A stretch of DNA of 35,124 bases from Methylomarinum sp964474415. GTDB lineage: Bacteria; Pseudomonadota; Gammaproteobacteria; Methylococcales; Methylomonadaceae. The first letter of the stretch is position 1. Every line of letters begins with the position of its first letter. Where the stretch lies: NCBI GenBank assembly GCA_964474415.1, contig CAYYSO010000010.1, positions 1-35,124 of the forward strand, given 5' to 3'. The notes below the pieces were generated by a model. That model was not told where the DNA came from and did no database searches. It was given only the letters and a program-made list of their open reading frames with translations. This document shows positions 17,327-24,605 of the stretch, piece after piece. The position numbers and the translations under genes are program-made.

Positions 17327-19216
17327 ATGATTCGCCATCGTCTGACTTCATACCTTATTATCTCAAGTCTCCTGTCGGCCTGCGCCACAATACCGGCTCA
17401 AAACCAGGCGTACCAGGAAGAAACCACCCAGGCGAAAACGCTGATGAGTATCGGCCAGCATAAACAAGCGGCTAAATTGTATCAAAATCTGGCTAAATCC
17501 AACCCGGAACAGCAAAATCAATTTCGGTTATTGGCCGCAGAAGCGCTGGTCCAGTCCGGTGATAGTGATAACGCCAGAAAATATGCCGACAGCATTAATT
17601 CATCAGCGCTATCGTCAGAACAACGAAATAAATTAAATATTGTTTATGCACAAATCAGTCTGAATTACGGCAATGCGGAACAGGCGTTGGAAAGGCTAAG
17701 CAACGTTACTGTCTCACAGCTCAGCAGTGAAAATCAACAGAGCTACTATCGTGCCCAGGCTTTTGCTTACTCTTTAACCGGAGACTTATTAGCCAGTGCA
17801 AAAGCCCGAATTAAACTGGGCAGCCTCCTGCAATTTCAGAATCAGCTCCATGAAAACAACACCGCCATTCTGGAAACACTCAGCCTGCTGCCACGGCAAA
17901 CTTTAATTCTTGATCAACCACTGGCGCCGGATACTCTGGGCGGTTGGATGGCGCTTGCCAACCTGCTTAAACAAAGGTCGACAGGCCCCACTGGACTCGA
18001 TACCAGCATCAACGAATGGCGACAAAATTTCCCAAATCACCCGGCAAACTCACATTTTCTACAAGATTATCTAGCCAGTCCGCGACATGCTTTCAAACAG
18101 CCCGCAGCAATTGCCGTTCTACTGCCTGAATCAGGTCCCTTTGAACAGGCGGCAAAAGCGATCAGAGAAGGTTTGATGGCTGCATACTACCATCAACAAG
18201 ACTCAGCCCCCCAACCAACGGTACGTTTTTATGATAGTGCCCAAAGCGATCCAGTCACCCTCTATAATCAGGCTGTTGCCAATGGTGCAGAACTAATCAT
18301 AGGCCCACTCAGTAAAAAAAGCATTGCAATTCTAGCATCTGGCAGTGGTTTGAATATACCTGTCCTGGCATTAAATCATGTTGAAAACTTAAGTAAAGCA
18401 AATCTATATCAATTTGGTTTAAGCCCAATTGATGACGTCCAACAGATTACAGCAAAAGCCCGATTGGATGGACACCAAAAAGCCTTACTTTTGATACCGG
18501 AAACCAGCCAGGGAGAACGTATTGCCAATTATCTGACTGAATATTGGCAACAAACTAACGAAATACTATTAGAATCAAAAACTTACAACCCGAAAGAACA
18601 CGACTTTTCCTATCCCATTAAAAATCTGCTTAATCTGGATGAAAGCGAGCAACGATATCAGCAATTAAGGCATCTGCTAGTCAGGCATATTAAATTCACC
18701 CCCAGACGACGCCATGACGTTGATGCTATTTTCATCAATGCATACCCTCAGGTTGCCCGTTCGCTGAACCCTCAACTGCGATTTTACCATGCTACCAATA
18801 TACCGGTTTATGCAACACCGCATATATACAGCGGACGAAAAAAACCATCACAGGACATAGACCTTAACAACATTATATTTTGTGATATTCCCTGGTTGTT
18901 TCCTGACGCTTACCAGGGAGAACTGAGTCAGGAGTCCTTAAGTAACAGCTGGCAACAATTTCCCGACAGGTATTTACGTCTGATTGCATTGGGTATTGAT
19001 GCCTACAACCTGATCGCCCATTTAGATAAACTGGATACCATAAAATATCACGGCGCCACCGGCAATCTACTGTTAAATTCGGAAAACCGCATCACCCGGC
19101 AACTAAACTGTGCTAAATTTACTGCCGGCATTCCGATAAGTAGTGGCTTTATTGACTCTGCTGTCGAAGATCAGCAAAGCATTGCCATCGACGCCGCGCC
19201 CCTGATAGATAAATAA
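17327..19216 (+). CDS. lpoA: LpoA (LppC family), outer-membrane lipoprotein activator of PBP1a
   Basis: LpoA is an outer-membrane lipoprotein that reaches through the periplasm to stimulate the peptidoglycan synthase PBP1a. The 629-residue product has a lipoprotein signal (SSLLSACATIPAQ, lipidated Cys about residue 19). An N-terminal helical TPR-like part follows (about 30-250). The C-terminal domain (about 260-620) is of the periplasmic-binding-protein type, with AIAVLLPESGPFEQAAKAIR and ANGAELIIGPLSKKSIAIL. Position between rsmI and yraN is the standard locus of this gene. The next gene starts one base after its stop. Confidence 0.93.
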   Translation: MIRHRLTSYLIISSLLSACATIPAQNQAYQEETTQAKTLMSIGQHKQAAKLYQNLAKSNPEQQNQFRLLAAEALVQSGDSDNARKYADSINSSALSSEQRNKLNIVYAQISLNYGNAEQALERLSNVTVSQLSSENQQSYYRAQAFAYSLTGDLLASAKARIKLGSLLQFQNQLHENNTAILETLSLLPRQTLILDQPLAPDTLGGWMALANLLKQRSTGPTGLDTSINEWRQNFPNHPANSHFLQDYLASPRHAFKQPAAIAVLLPESGPFEQAAKAIREGLMAAYYHQQDSAPQPTVRFYDSAQSDPVTLYNQAVANGAELIIGPLSKKSIAILASGSGLNIPVLALNHVENLSKANLYQFGLSPIDDVQQITAKARLDGHQKALLLIPETSQGERIANYLTEYWQQTNEILLESKTYNPKEHDFSYPIKNLLNLDESEQRYQQLRHLLVRHIKFTPRRRHDVDAIFINAYPQVARSLNPQLRFYHATNIPVYATPHIYSGRKKPSQDIDLNNIIFCDIPWLFPDAYQGELSQESLSNSWQQFPDRYLRLIALGIDAYNLIAHLDKLDTIKYHGATGNLLLNSENRITRQLNCAKFTAGIPISSGFIDSAVEDQQSIAIDAAPLIDK

Positions 19217-19217
19217 A

Positions 19218-19577
19218 ATGCTAAAAAAAATTCGCGCCCTTCATTTGAAACGGGGTGACAATGCCGAACAACAAGCTCTGGACTTTCTGTTAAAACAAGG
19301 ATTACAACTGATTTGCAAAAACTATCGTTGTAAAACAGGTGAACTGGACCTGGTAATGAGCGATCAACAAACTTTAGTCATCGTTGAGGTTCGATTTCGT
19401 CAATCGGATAAATTTGGCAGCGCTCTGGAAAGCATTACTCCCAAAAAACAATCCCGTATAATAGCCGCCACCAAACACTATATAATGAGCAATAGTACTA
19501 ACTCGCAGATCCGTTTTGATGTCATTGCCATTTCCGGTAATCAGAAAATCAACTGGATCAGAAACGCATTTCAGTAG
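19218..19577 (+). CDS. yraN: YraN, UPF0102 family nuclease-fold protein
   Basis: The 119-residue product belongs to the UPF0102 family, which has a restriction-endonuclease-like fold; its cellular role is not established. The family pattern is visible: RGDNAEQQALDFLLKQG, then KNYRCKTGELDLVM with the acidic E-x-D pair, then VIVEVRFRQSDKFGSALESI, which carries the ExK-like position as EVR, and ITPKKQSRIIAATKHYI. It is the usual neighbour between lpoA and the diaA-type gene. A long interrupted palindrome covers its stop codon (19569-19606). Confidence 0.92.
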   Translation: MLKKIRALHLKRGDNAEQQALDFLLKQGLQLICKNYRCKTGELDLVMSDQQTLVIVEVRFRQSDKFGSALESITPKKQSRIIAATKHYIMSNSTNSQIRFDVIAISGNQKINWIRNAFQ

Positions 19578-19606
19578 CAGCAAGACATGTCTTGTCTTTA
19601 CTGAAA
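19569..19606. repeat. Long interrupted palindrome over the yraN stop codon
   Basis: TTTCAGTA (19569-19576) pairs with TACTGAAA (19599-19606). Inside lies the perfect 14-bp palindrome CAAGACATGTCTTG (19581-19594), separated from the outer arms by four bases on each side. The transcript could fold into a two-stem hairpin. No T-run follows, so intrinsic termination is unlikely. mRNA processing, a translation-ending stability hairpin or a dispersed palindromic repeat are the alternatives. Confidence 0.6.
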
Positions 19607-19654
19607 CCAAATTCCAGCCCAATTTATTTTTAACCCGCCATCTGCTTAAACTTT

Positions 19655-20242
19655 ATGAGTCTCCAAGATAGAATTATCAATCATTTCTCAGACAGCATCC
19701 AGACCAAACAAGATGCTATGAACAGCTTATGTGAGCTGATTGAATTTGCCTCTCAGCGCATTGTCGATGCACTAGTCAACGACAAAAAAGTGCTAACCTG
19801 TGGCAATGGCGGATCCGCCGGCGATGCACAACACTTTTCTTCTGAAATGCTCAATCGTTTTGAACGCGAAAGACCTGCTTTGCCGGCGATCGCTTTAACC
19901 ACAGATACATCCACCATCACATCAATTGCCAATGACTACCATTTCGATGAAGTATTTGCCAAACAACTCCGTGCATTAGGGCAAAACGGCGATATTTTAC
20001 TGGTTTACAGCACCAGCGGTAATTCTGCAAACGTCGTTAAAGCCGTGCATGTTGCGCATGAAAAAGGCATGCCTGTTATTGCGCTGACCGGCATGGACGG
20101 CGGGGCAATAGCGGCTATCCTCAATGAATCCGACCTGGAAATCAGAGTGCCATCAAATTCCACAGCCCGTATTCAGGAAGTTCACCTGCTGATTTCTCAT
20201 TGCTTGTGTGACTTGATTGATCAACAACTGTTTGGCGGCTGA
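19655..20242 (+). CDS. diaA: DiaA/GmhA-type SIS domain phosphosugar isomerase-like protein
   Basis: The 195-residue product is a single SIS domain. It shows the motifs CGNGGSAGDAQHFSSEMLNR, the TSIANDYHFDEVFAKQL stretch, the phosphosugar-binding YSTSGNSANVVKA loop and a C-terminal VHLLISHCLCDLID helix. Two roles exist in the family: GmhA converts sedoheptulose 7-phosphate for lipopolysaccharide heptose, and DiaA binds DnaA and promotes replication initiation. Position directly between yraN and a BON lipoprotein is the diaA position in E. coli and Pseudomonas, so I favour DiaA, but the isomerase role cannot be excluded from sequence alone. Confidence 0.88.
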   Translation: MSLQDRIINHFSDSIQTKQDAMNSLCELIEFASQRIVDALVNDKKVLTCGNGGSAGDAQHFSSEMLNRFERERPALPAIALTTDTSTITSIANDYHFDEVFAKQLRALGQNGDILLVYSTSGNSANVVKAVHVAHEKGMPVIALTGMDGGAIAAILNESDLEIRVPSNSTARIQEVHLLISHCLCDLIDQQLFGG

Positions 20243-20243
20243 T

Positions 20244-20822
20244 ATGAAACAATTCATTCTTTTATTGCTGCTTTCTTTTATCACTAACGGTTGCTCAATA
20301 TTGGCAGTCGGCGGCGCCGAAGCGACTGGTTTATCGTTGTTACACGATCGCCGCACCAGCGAGACTTTGCTAAACGATGAACGCATCGAAATCAATTCCG
20401 GCATAGAACTCGATTTACATGACGACATCCGTAACAACACCCACTTTAATGTGACCGCTTATAACGGTATAGTATTAATTACAGGTGAGGCAACCACCGT
20501 AAAACTACGCGACAAAATTGTTGATATTGTCAGAAGAATTCCCGGTGTTAAACTGGTCCATAATGAGATGATCATTGCTGCTCCCAGCTCAATCGCCAGT
20601 CGCTCCAATGACACATTCATAACAACCAAAGTCAAATCATCCCTAAGCCGGATCAGAAATCTACCGGGATTTGACGCGACCCGTGTCAAAATCGTTACCG
20701 AAAACGGCGTCGTTTATCTAATGGGTTTATTACATAGAAATGAAGCCCATGTCGCCACTGAAATGGCCCGCCGGGAGAGTGGTGTTAAACAAGTAGTTAA
20801 GGTTTTTGAATATATTGAATAA
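20244..20822 (+). CDS. BON-domain outer-membrane lipoprotein (DolP/YraP-like)
   Basis: From the ATG at 20244 a 192-residue lipoprotein is read: signal FILLLLLSFITNGC with the lipobox ending at Cys about 17. Two BON domains follow: about 45-110 (IRNNTHFNVTAYNGIVLITG, VRRIPGVKLVHNEM) and about 122-190 (ITTKVKSSLSRIRNLPGFDA, VKIVTENGVVYLMGLLHRNE). E. coli DolP (YraP) has the same two-BON layout and position and supports outer-membrane integrity and envelope protein folding. An in-frame start 27 nt upstream lies inside diaA and lacks a proper signal peptide. Only one base separates it from diaA. Confidence 0.9.
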   Translation: MKQFILLLLLSFITNGCSILAVGGAEATGLSLLHDRRTSETLLNDERIEINSGIELDLHDDIRNNTHFNVTAYNGIVLITGEATTVKLRDKIVDIVRRIPGVKLVHNEMIIAAPSSIASRSNDTFITTKVKSSLSRIRNLPGFDATRVKIVTENGVVYLMGLLHRNEAHVATEMARRESGVKQVVKVFEYIE

Positions 20823-21183
20823 AAACTCTCCTGCTTGTTTAATTTTTGAATCCGGGACACCGCTACAGCACAAGATTTTGACTCAACTATAATCGTCAGA
20901 TTACTCCCCCTCTTGTGAAACCAATATCTTGCGCTATAATTCCACGCGCAACTGATCATTAGGATAATACCTTTGCTCGTCCTATACTGTAACCGAATGG
21001 TTTGAAAAAAAAGTGAGTTGTACTAATGGCCCGGAACTGCTGATCCAGAACGCTTTTTCAACTGACTTTCCAAGTAACACTCAATGATGCGTGTATCGGA
21101 TTTTTTTTAATATTCGCTCACACAACCCATTTATTTTTAGATACTATTAAACTGTAACCTTCTTAACTAATTGGAGTACAACA
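20823..21183 (+). other. Intergenic region upstream of the acidic protein-ATPase-metA unit
   Basis: No gene is seen. It holds a likely promoter (20913-20940) followed by about 240 nt of leader before the ATG at 21184. The leader contains a T8 run (near 21100-21110) but no stem in front of it, so I do not call a terminator. A GGAG element seven bases before the ATG serves as ribosome binding site. The phrase ACTGTAACC occurs twice in the leader, without known meaning. Confidence 0.5.
20913..20940 (+). promoter_or_regulatory. Probable sigma70 promoter for the 21184-23424 unit
   Basis: TTGTGA (20913-20918) is followed after 16 nt by a perfect TATAAT (20935-20940). The next gene on this strand begins at 21184, which would leave a leader of roughly 240 nt. 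The call rests on the hexamers only. Confidence 0.5.
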
Positions 21184-21480
21184 ATGACTACTATCACTGA
21201 TCCGGTAATAGGCCGTTGGTACAAAGATGTTGAAAACAATTTAACCTTCAAAGTCGTTGCTATTGAGGAAAGCGATGATTCAATTGAAGTGCAATACATG
21301 AACGGCGACATCAGCGAATATGACAATGACACTTGGTATAATTCGACATTTGATTACGTAGAAGCGCCTGAAGACTGGAGCGCCCCATACGATGACCTGG
21401 AAACTGATGACCTCGGTTATACTGATCCCGACACCCATAATAACCCGAACCAGGATACTACTGACCTTCCTGACCACTAA
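21184..21480 (+). CDS. Small very acidic protein, probably DUF6763-type
   Basis: The 98-residue product has no signal peptide or membrane segment and is strongly acidic, with many Asp and Glu residues. The first 60 residues look folded (PVIGRWYKDVENNLTFKVVA, then IEVQYMNGDISEYDNDTWY, then APEDWSAPYDDLETDDLGYT). The last 20 are polar and probably disordered (PDTHNNPNQDTTDLPDH). The pattern resembles a small gammaproteobacterial family that I recall as DUF6763; its function is unknown. It has its own GGAG ribosome binding site and is followed after 20 nt by the P-loop ATPase gene, suggesting co-transcription. Confidence 0.75.
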   Translation: MTTITDPVIGRWYKDVENNLTFKVVAIEESDDSIEVQYMNGDISEYDNDTWYNSTFDYVEAPEDWSAPYDDLETDDLGYTDPDTHNNPNQDTTDLPDH

Positions 21481-21500
21481 GTATTAAAGCACCAACACAT

Positions 21501-22349
21501 ATGAAAATGAGTCCTCGGCAATTCCTGGACTGGGAATCCAAGAGCATCACCCTTTTGGCCATGTCTGGCGCCGGCAAAACCACATTAGCAAACAAACTTC
21601 CCAAAGATAAATGGTTTCATTATTCTGGCGACTATCGAATCGGCACAAAATACCTGGGGGAACACATTCTGGACAACATCAAACGCCAGGCAATGGATGT
21701 CCCTTTCCTGAGAAACCTGTTATTGTCTGACTCTATTTATATCTGCAATAACGTTACTGTTGATAACCTCGCTCCTGTCTCCAGCTTTCTTGGCAAACTG
21801 GGTGACCCGACCCAAGGCGGCTTATCATTAGCTGAATTTAAACAACGCCAGGCTTTGCATCACCAGGCTGAAATTGCGGCAATGAACGATGTTCCTGATT
21901 TTATTCGTAAAGCGGAAGATATTTATGGTTATAAACATTTTATCAATGATGCCGGCGGTAGCGCTTGCGAACTGGACTGCCCGGAAACCATAGAGAAACT
22001 GGCAAAACACACTTTAATTGTTTACATTAAAATCCCCCCTTCCCTTGAACAAACCATCATCAACCGGGCGAAAACAGACCCCAAGCCGCTCTACTATCGC
22101 GAAGCATTTCTGGACGAGAACCTGGCTAAGTTTATGAGTGAAAAAGGCTACACCACAACAGACAGCATTCCTCCAGATGAATTTGTCACTTGGGTGTTCC
22201 CAAAACTATTCAAATCCCGATTACCCCGCTATCAGGCTATTGCCGATCAATATGGCTATACCATTTCTGCAGACGATGCCGCACGGGTTGCCAATGAAGA
22301 AGATTTTCTGCGATTAGTCGCTGCAGCCATCGCCAAACAGCCATCCTAA
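21501..22349 (+). CDS. P-loop ATPase/kinase-like protein of unknown function
   Basis: The 282-residue product is cytoplasmic and has an N-terminal P-loop (LLAMSGAGKTTLAN, Lys about 26), like small-molecule kinases and shikimate/gluconate kinase-type NTPases. Further on are YSGDYRIGTKYLGEHI, FINDAGGSACELDCPETI and LIVYIKIPPSLEQTIINRA. The last is reminiscent of the base-binding or lid regions of nucleoside-monophosphate-kinase-like folds. I do not recognise a characterised family. Placed 20 nt after the acidic protein gene and 10 nt before metA, it is probably co-expressed with the homoserine acyltransferase. A regulatory or metabolite-kinase role linked to methionine synthesis is only a guess. 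Confidence 0.72.
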   Translation: MKMSPRQFLDWESKSITLLAMSGAGKTTLANKLPKDKWFHYSGDYRIGTKYLGEHILDNIKRQAMDVPFLRNLLLSDSIYICNNVTVDNLAPVSSFLGKLGDPTQGGLSLAEFKQRQALHHQAEIAAMNDVPDFIRKAEDIYGYKHFINDAGGSACELDCPETIEKLAKHTLIVYIKIPPSLEQTIINRAKTDPKPLYYREAFLDENLAKFMSEKGYTTTDSIPPDEFVTWVFPKLFKSRLPRYQAIADQYGYTISADDAARVANEEDFLRLVAAAIAKQPS

Positions 22350-22359
22350 AGGTCAAATC

Positions 22360-23424
22360 ATGCCCCTGGTCGCTCACACAAACTTACCCACCTTCCAGCG
22401 TCTTCATGAAGAAGGTGAAGACATTCTCACACCCGAAAGAGCCCGCCATCAGGATATTCGTGAATTGCATATTGGTTTGCTGAATATCATGCCTGACGCT
22501 GCGCTTGAAGCCACTGAACGGCAGTTTTTTCGACTGGTTGGCGCCTGCAATCAAATCGCCCAGTTTCATGTTCATCCATTTACTATCAACGGTCTGGAAC
22601 GAAGTCCCGAAGCACAGGCGCATATTGATAAATATTACAATTCATTTGAGCAAATCAAGCAGGATGGACTGGATGCACTCATTATCAGCGGTGCCAATGT
22701 CACCCATAACCATTTACAGCACGAAGATTTCTGGCAACCACTCACCGAAGTGTTTGCCTGGGCAAAAGAACATGTCACCTCAATTTTGTGCTCATGCCTG
22801 GCCACACATGCATTGATCCAATATTGTTATGGTATTGAGCGTACCCGCTTACCCGGCAAACGCTGGGGGGTTTTTTCCCACAAAGTAATTGACAGAACTC
22901 ATCCCCTGGTTGCAGAAATTAATACGCGCTTTGACGTTCCTCACTCCCGTTTTAACGAGATTTTTCAACATGACATGGAAGAACACGGTCTAAAAGTCCT
23001 GGTTGCCAGCCAGGAAGCCGGCGTACACCTCGCCGTCAGTAAAGATGGTTTCCGCATTGTCTTCTTTCAGGGTCACCCGGAATATGATGACATTAGTCTT
23101 TTAAAAGAATATAAACGTGAAGTAATGCGCTTTTATCAAGGAGAACGCGATGATTACCCGCCTTATCCTGAACACTATTTCAACGAAACAATCCGCCATG
23201 TATTTGCTGATTACGAGGTTCATGTCAAAACAGCTAAAAAAACACATCAAGCCCCCCCCACCTTTCCAGAAGAAACCATAATCGAGTACCTGGACAATAC
23301 CTGGCGAGATTCAGCAAAAGCCGTTTTCAATAACTGGTTGGGAAAAATATATCAAATCACCAATCAGAACCGACGCCTGCCGTTTATGAATGGCATTGAC
23401 CCTCAAAACCCCCTGGGCCTGTAA
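22360..23424 (+). CDS. metA: MetA-family homoserine O-acyltransferase (divergent)
   Basis: MetA acylates homoserine with succinyl- or acetyl-CoA, the first committed step of methionine synthesis. The 354-residue product shows the family pattern: LHIGLLNIMPDAALEATERQ, the catalytic cysteine in SCLATHAL (about 146) and VFFQGHPEYDD with His about 239 and Glu about 241. It differs from typical MetA in the acyl-CoA specificity loop. Where E. coli has TGAPLG and acetyl-CoA enzymes have TGAPVE, this protein reads SGANVT (110-115), with Thr at the specificity position and Asn for Pro. The N-terminus also differs from the E. coli form. Substrate choice is therefore open. It is the third gene of the unit starting at 21184. 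Confidence 0.85.
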   Translation: MPLVAHTNLPTFQRLHEEGEDILTPERARHQDIRELHIGLLNIMPDAALEATERQFFRLVGACNQIAQFHVHPFTINGLERSPEAQAHIDKYYNSFEQIKQDGLDALIISGANVTHNHLQHEDFWQPLTEVFAWAKEHVTSILCSCLATHALIQYCYGIERTRLPGKRWGVFSHKVIDRTHPLVAEINTRFDVPHSRFNEIFQHDMEEHGLKVLVASQEAGVHLAVSKDGFRIVFFQGHPEYDDISLLKEYKREVMRFYQGERDDYPPYPEHYFNETIRHVFADYEVHVKTAKKTHQAPPTFPEETIIEYLDNTWRDSAKAVFNNWLGKIYQITNQNRRLPFMNGIDPQNPLGL

Positions 23425-23459
23425 ATACACAATCACAGCTTGCCGCTGGATTACAGGGA

Positions 23460-23465
23460 TATAAT
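23460..23465 (+). promoter_or_regulatory. -10 element upstream of the guanine deaminase leader
   Basis: A perfect TATAAT lies 146 nt before the deaminase start codon; the matching -35 (AGCTTG at 17 nt) is poor. If used, transcription would begin near 23472, exactly where the first leader hairpin starts. Confidence 0.4.
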
Positions 23466-23470
23466 GAATG

Positions 23471-23580
23471 CAGAAAAAGCAGGAGCATTTTCTGTCCAAG
23501 CTCACGCTAAGTACCTACACCTTGACCTCCTGGGATGGAGGAAATGTCTAAAATTATAGGAACAATTTAGACCATGTAGG
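23471..23580 (+). promoter_or_regulatory. Structured 5' leader of the guanine deaminase gene (possible cis-regulatory RNA)
   Basis: Two structured parts are visible. The first is a hairpin, CAGAAAA (23471-23477) with TTTTCTG (23488-23494). The second is a possible three-way junction: closing stem CCTACA (23514-23519) with TGTAGG (23575-23580), inner hairpin CCTCC/GGAGG (23526-23541) and inner hairpin GTCTAAA/TTTAGAC (23546-23572). It ends 30 nt before the start codon of a purine-salvage gene. It does not match the classical purine aptamer loops that I know. The stems are read by eye; regulation is inferred. Confidence 0.45.
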
Positions 23581-23610
23581 CAATGCCCCGGATATCATAG
23601 CGATGTAACT

Positions 23611-24105
23611 ATGGACTCAAACAACAGTAACCAGAAAAACCACCAGCAGTTTTTACAGCAAGCCATCCACATCGCCTGTAAAAACGTAACCCAGGATAAT
23701 GGCGGCCCCTATGGCGCTTGTGTTGTAAAAGACAATAAAATCATAGCCAGTAGCGGCAACCGGGTTACCAGCGATCTTGATCCCACCGCTCACGCCGAAA
23801 TCATAGCCATCAGAGAAGCCTGTAAAACCCTAAACGATTTTCAGCTCGAAGATTGCATTCTGTACAGCAGTTGCGAACCCTGCCCGATGTGTTTAGGCGC
23901 AATTTACTGGGCTAGACTGAAACAAGTCTACTATGCCAGCAATCGTTTTGATGCAGCTACAGCCGGTTTTGATGACAATTTTATTTACAATGAGATTAAA
24001 AAGCAGCCACAACAAAGAAATATTGTCATGCAGCAATTATCTTTACCCACAGCACAAACTCCTTTTAATCTCTGGCAAACCCAACAAAACAAAACCCTTT
24101 ACTAA
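23611..24105 (+). CDS. guaD: Guanine deaminase (GuaD type, cytidine deaminase fold)
   Basis: GuaD is a zinc enzyme that converts guanine to xanthine in purine salvage or breakdown. The 164-residue product has the zinc and catalytic motif TAHAEIIAIREAC (His about 61, Glu about 63) and SSCEPCPMCLGAIYWA (zinc ligands Cys about 91 and 94). The C-terminal FDAATAGFDDNFIYNEI and TPFNLWQ are like Bacillus GuaD rather than the tRNA deaminase TadA. The frame upstream of the ATG at 23611 has no other start codon. No clear Shine-Dalgarno sequence precedes the ATG, and a long structured leader lies upstream. Its neighbours are unrelated. Confidence 0.9.
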   Translation: MDSNNSNQKNHQQFLQQAIHIACKNVTQDNGGPYGACVVKDNKIIASSGNRVTSDLDPTAHAEIIAIREACKTLNDFQLEDCILYSSCEPCPMCLGAIYWARLKQVYYASNRFDAATAGFDDNFIYNEIKKQPQQRNIVMQQLSLPTAQTPFNLWQTQQNKTLY

Positions 24106-24143
24106 AAACCGACCATCTATTCTCTGTAATTTCCGCAAATCGC

Positions 24144-24605
24144 CTAATTATCGACTTTTTCTATCACATTCTTTTCATCCTCTACTGCTGCAGGAGCACT
24201 GGATTCAACAGCAGCTGCCTTTCTTATTTTCAATAACCAGCCATCCTGTCCACGGCATCTACCTTCCTTAGCCTTAGCTACGACATGAATCCGCGCATAT
24301 TTACCGTTAATTGTAGCCGGCAATTTGGCAGTCACTACAAAAAAATTCATTTTATCAACAACATTTACTTGTAGTGGTATTTTCTTTGCCTCTGCTTTGA
24401 TAGTAGTGGGGTCAGCCCAGTTTGAAACATGGAAAGATATCTGTGTTTCCGGATCGACTTCAGACAAATGTTCCGGCTCAAAAGTTCTAAATCTAGGTTT
24501 TTTACATTCCTTCTCAGTGTTACCTGAATTATATGCCAGAGTAGTCCCGGCAAAAACGGTCATTCCCAAAACCACAATCATTCGTAAGCTTTTTGTAATT
24601 TTCAT
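24144..24605 (-). CDS. Small secreted or periplasmic protein of unknown function
   Basis: The 153-residue product has a signal peptide (MIVVLGMTVFAGTTLA, likely cleaved before YNSGN). The mature part has two cysteines (NTEKECKKPRF and KEGRCRGQDGW) that may form a disulfide. A beta-rich core (ISFHVSNWADPTTIKAEAKK, KMNFFVVTAKLPATINGKYA) recalls Ig-like or quinoprotein-associated periplasmic folds. The tail is a low-complexity Ala/Glu stretch. I do not recognise the family. It runs towards guaD with 38 nt between the stops, and its promoter must lie in the 24606-24909 region. Confidence 0.7.
   Translation of the reverse strand: MKITKSLRMIVVLGMTVFAGTTLAYNSGNTEKECKKPRFRTFEPEHLSEVDPETQISFHVSNWADPTTIKAEAKKIPLQVNVVDKMNFFVVTAKLPATINGKYARIHVVAKAKEGRCRGQDGWLLKIRKAAAVESSAPAAVEDEKNVIEKVDN

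Noticed and set aside
21095..21112. Intrinsic terminator at the T8 run before the 21184 gene
   Set aside because: No stable stem precedes the T-run.
23537..23570. Leader peptide MSKIIGTI after GGAGG upstream of guaD
   Set aside because: The spacing of GGAGG to the ATG is only two bases, too short for efficient initiation. The bases are better explained by the hairpins.
23514..23580. Classical guanine/adenine riboswitch
   Set aside because: The three-way junction shape is suggestive, but the conserved junction bases and the P2/P3 kissing loops of the purine class are not present.
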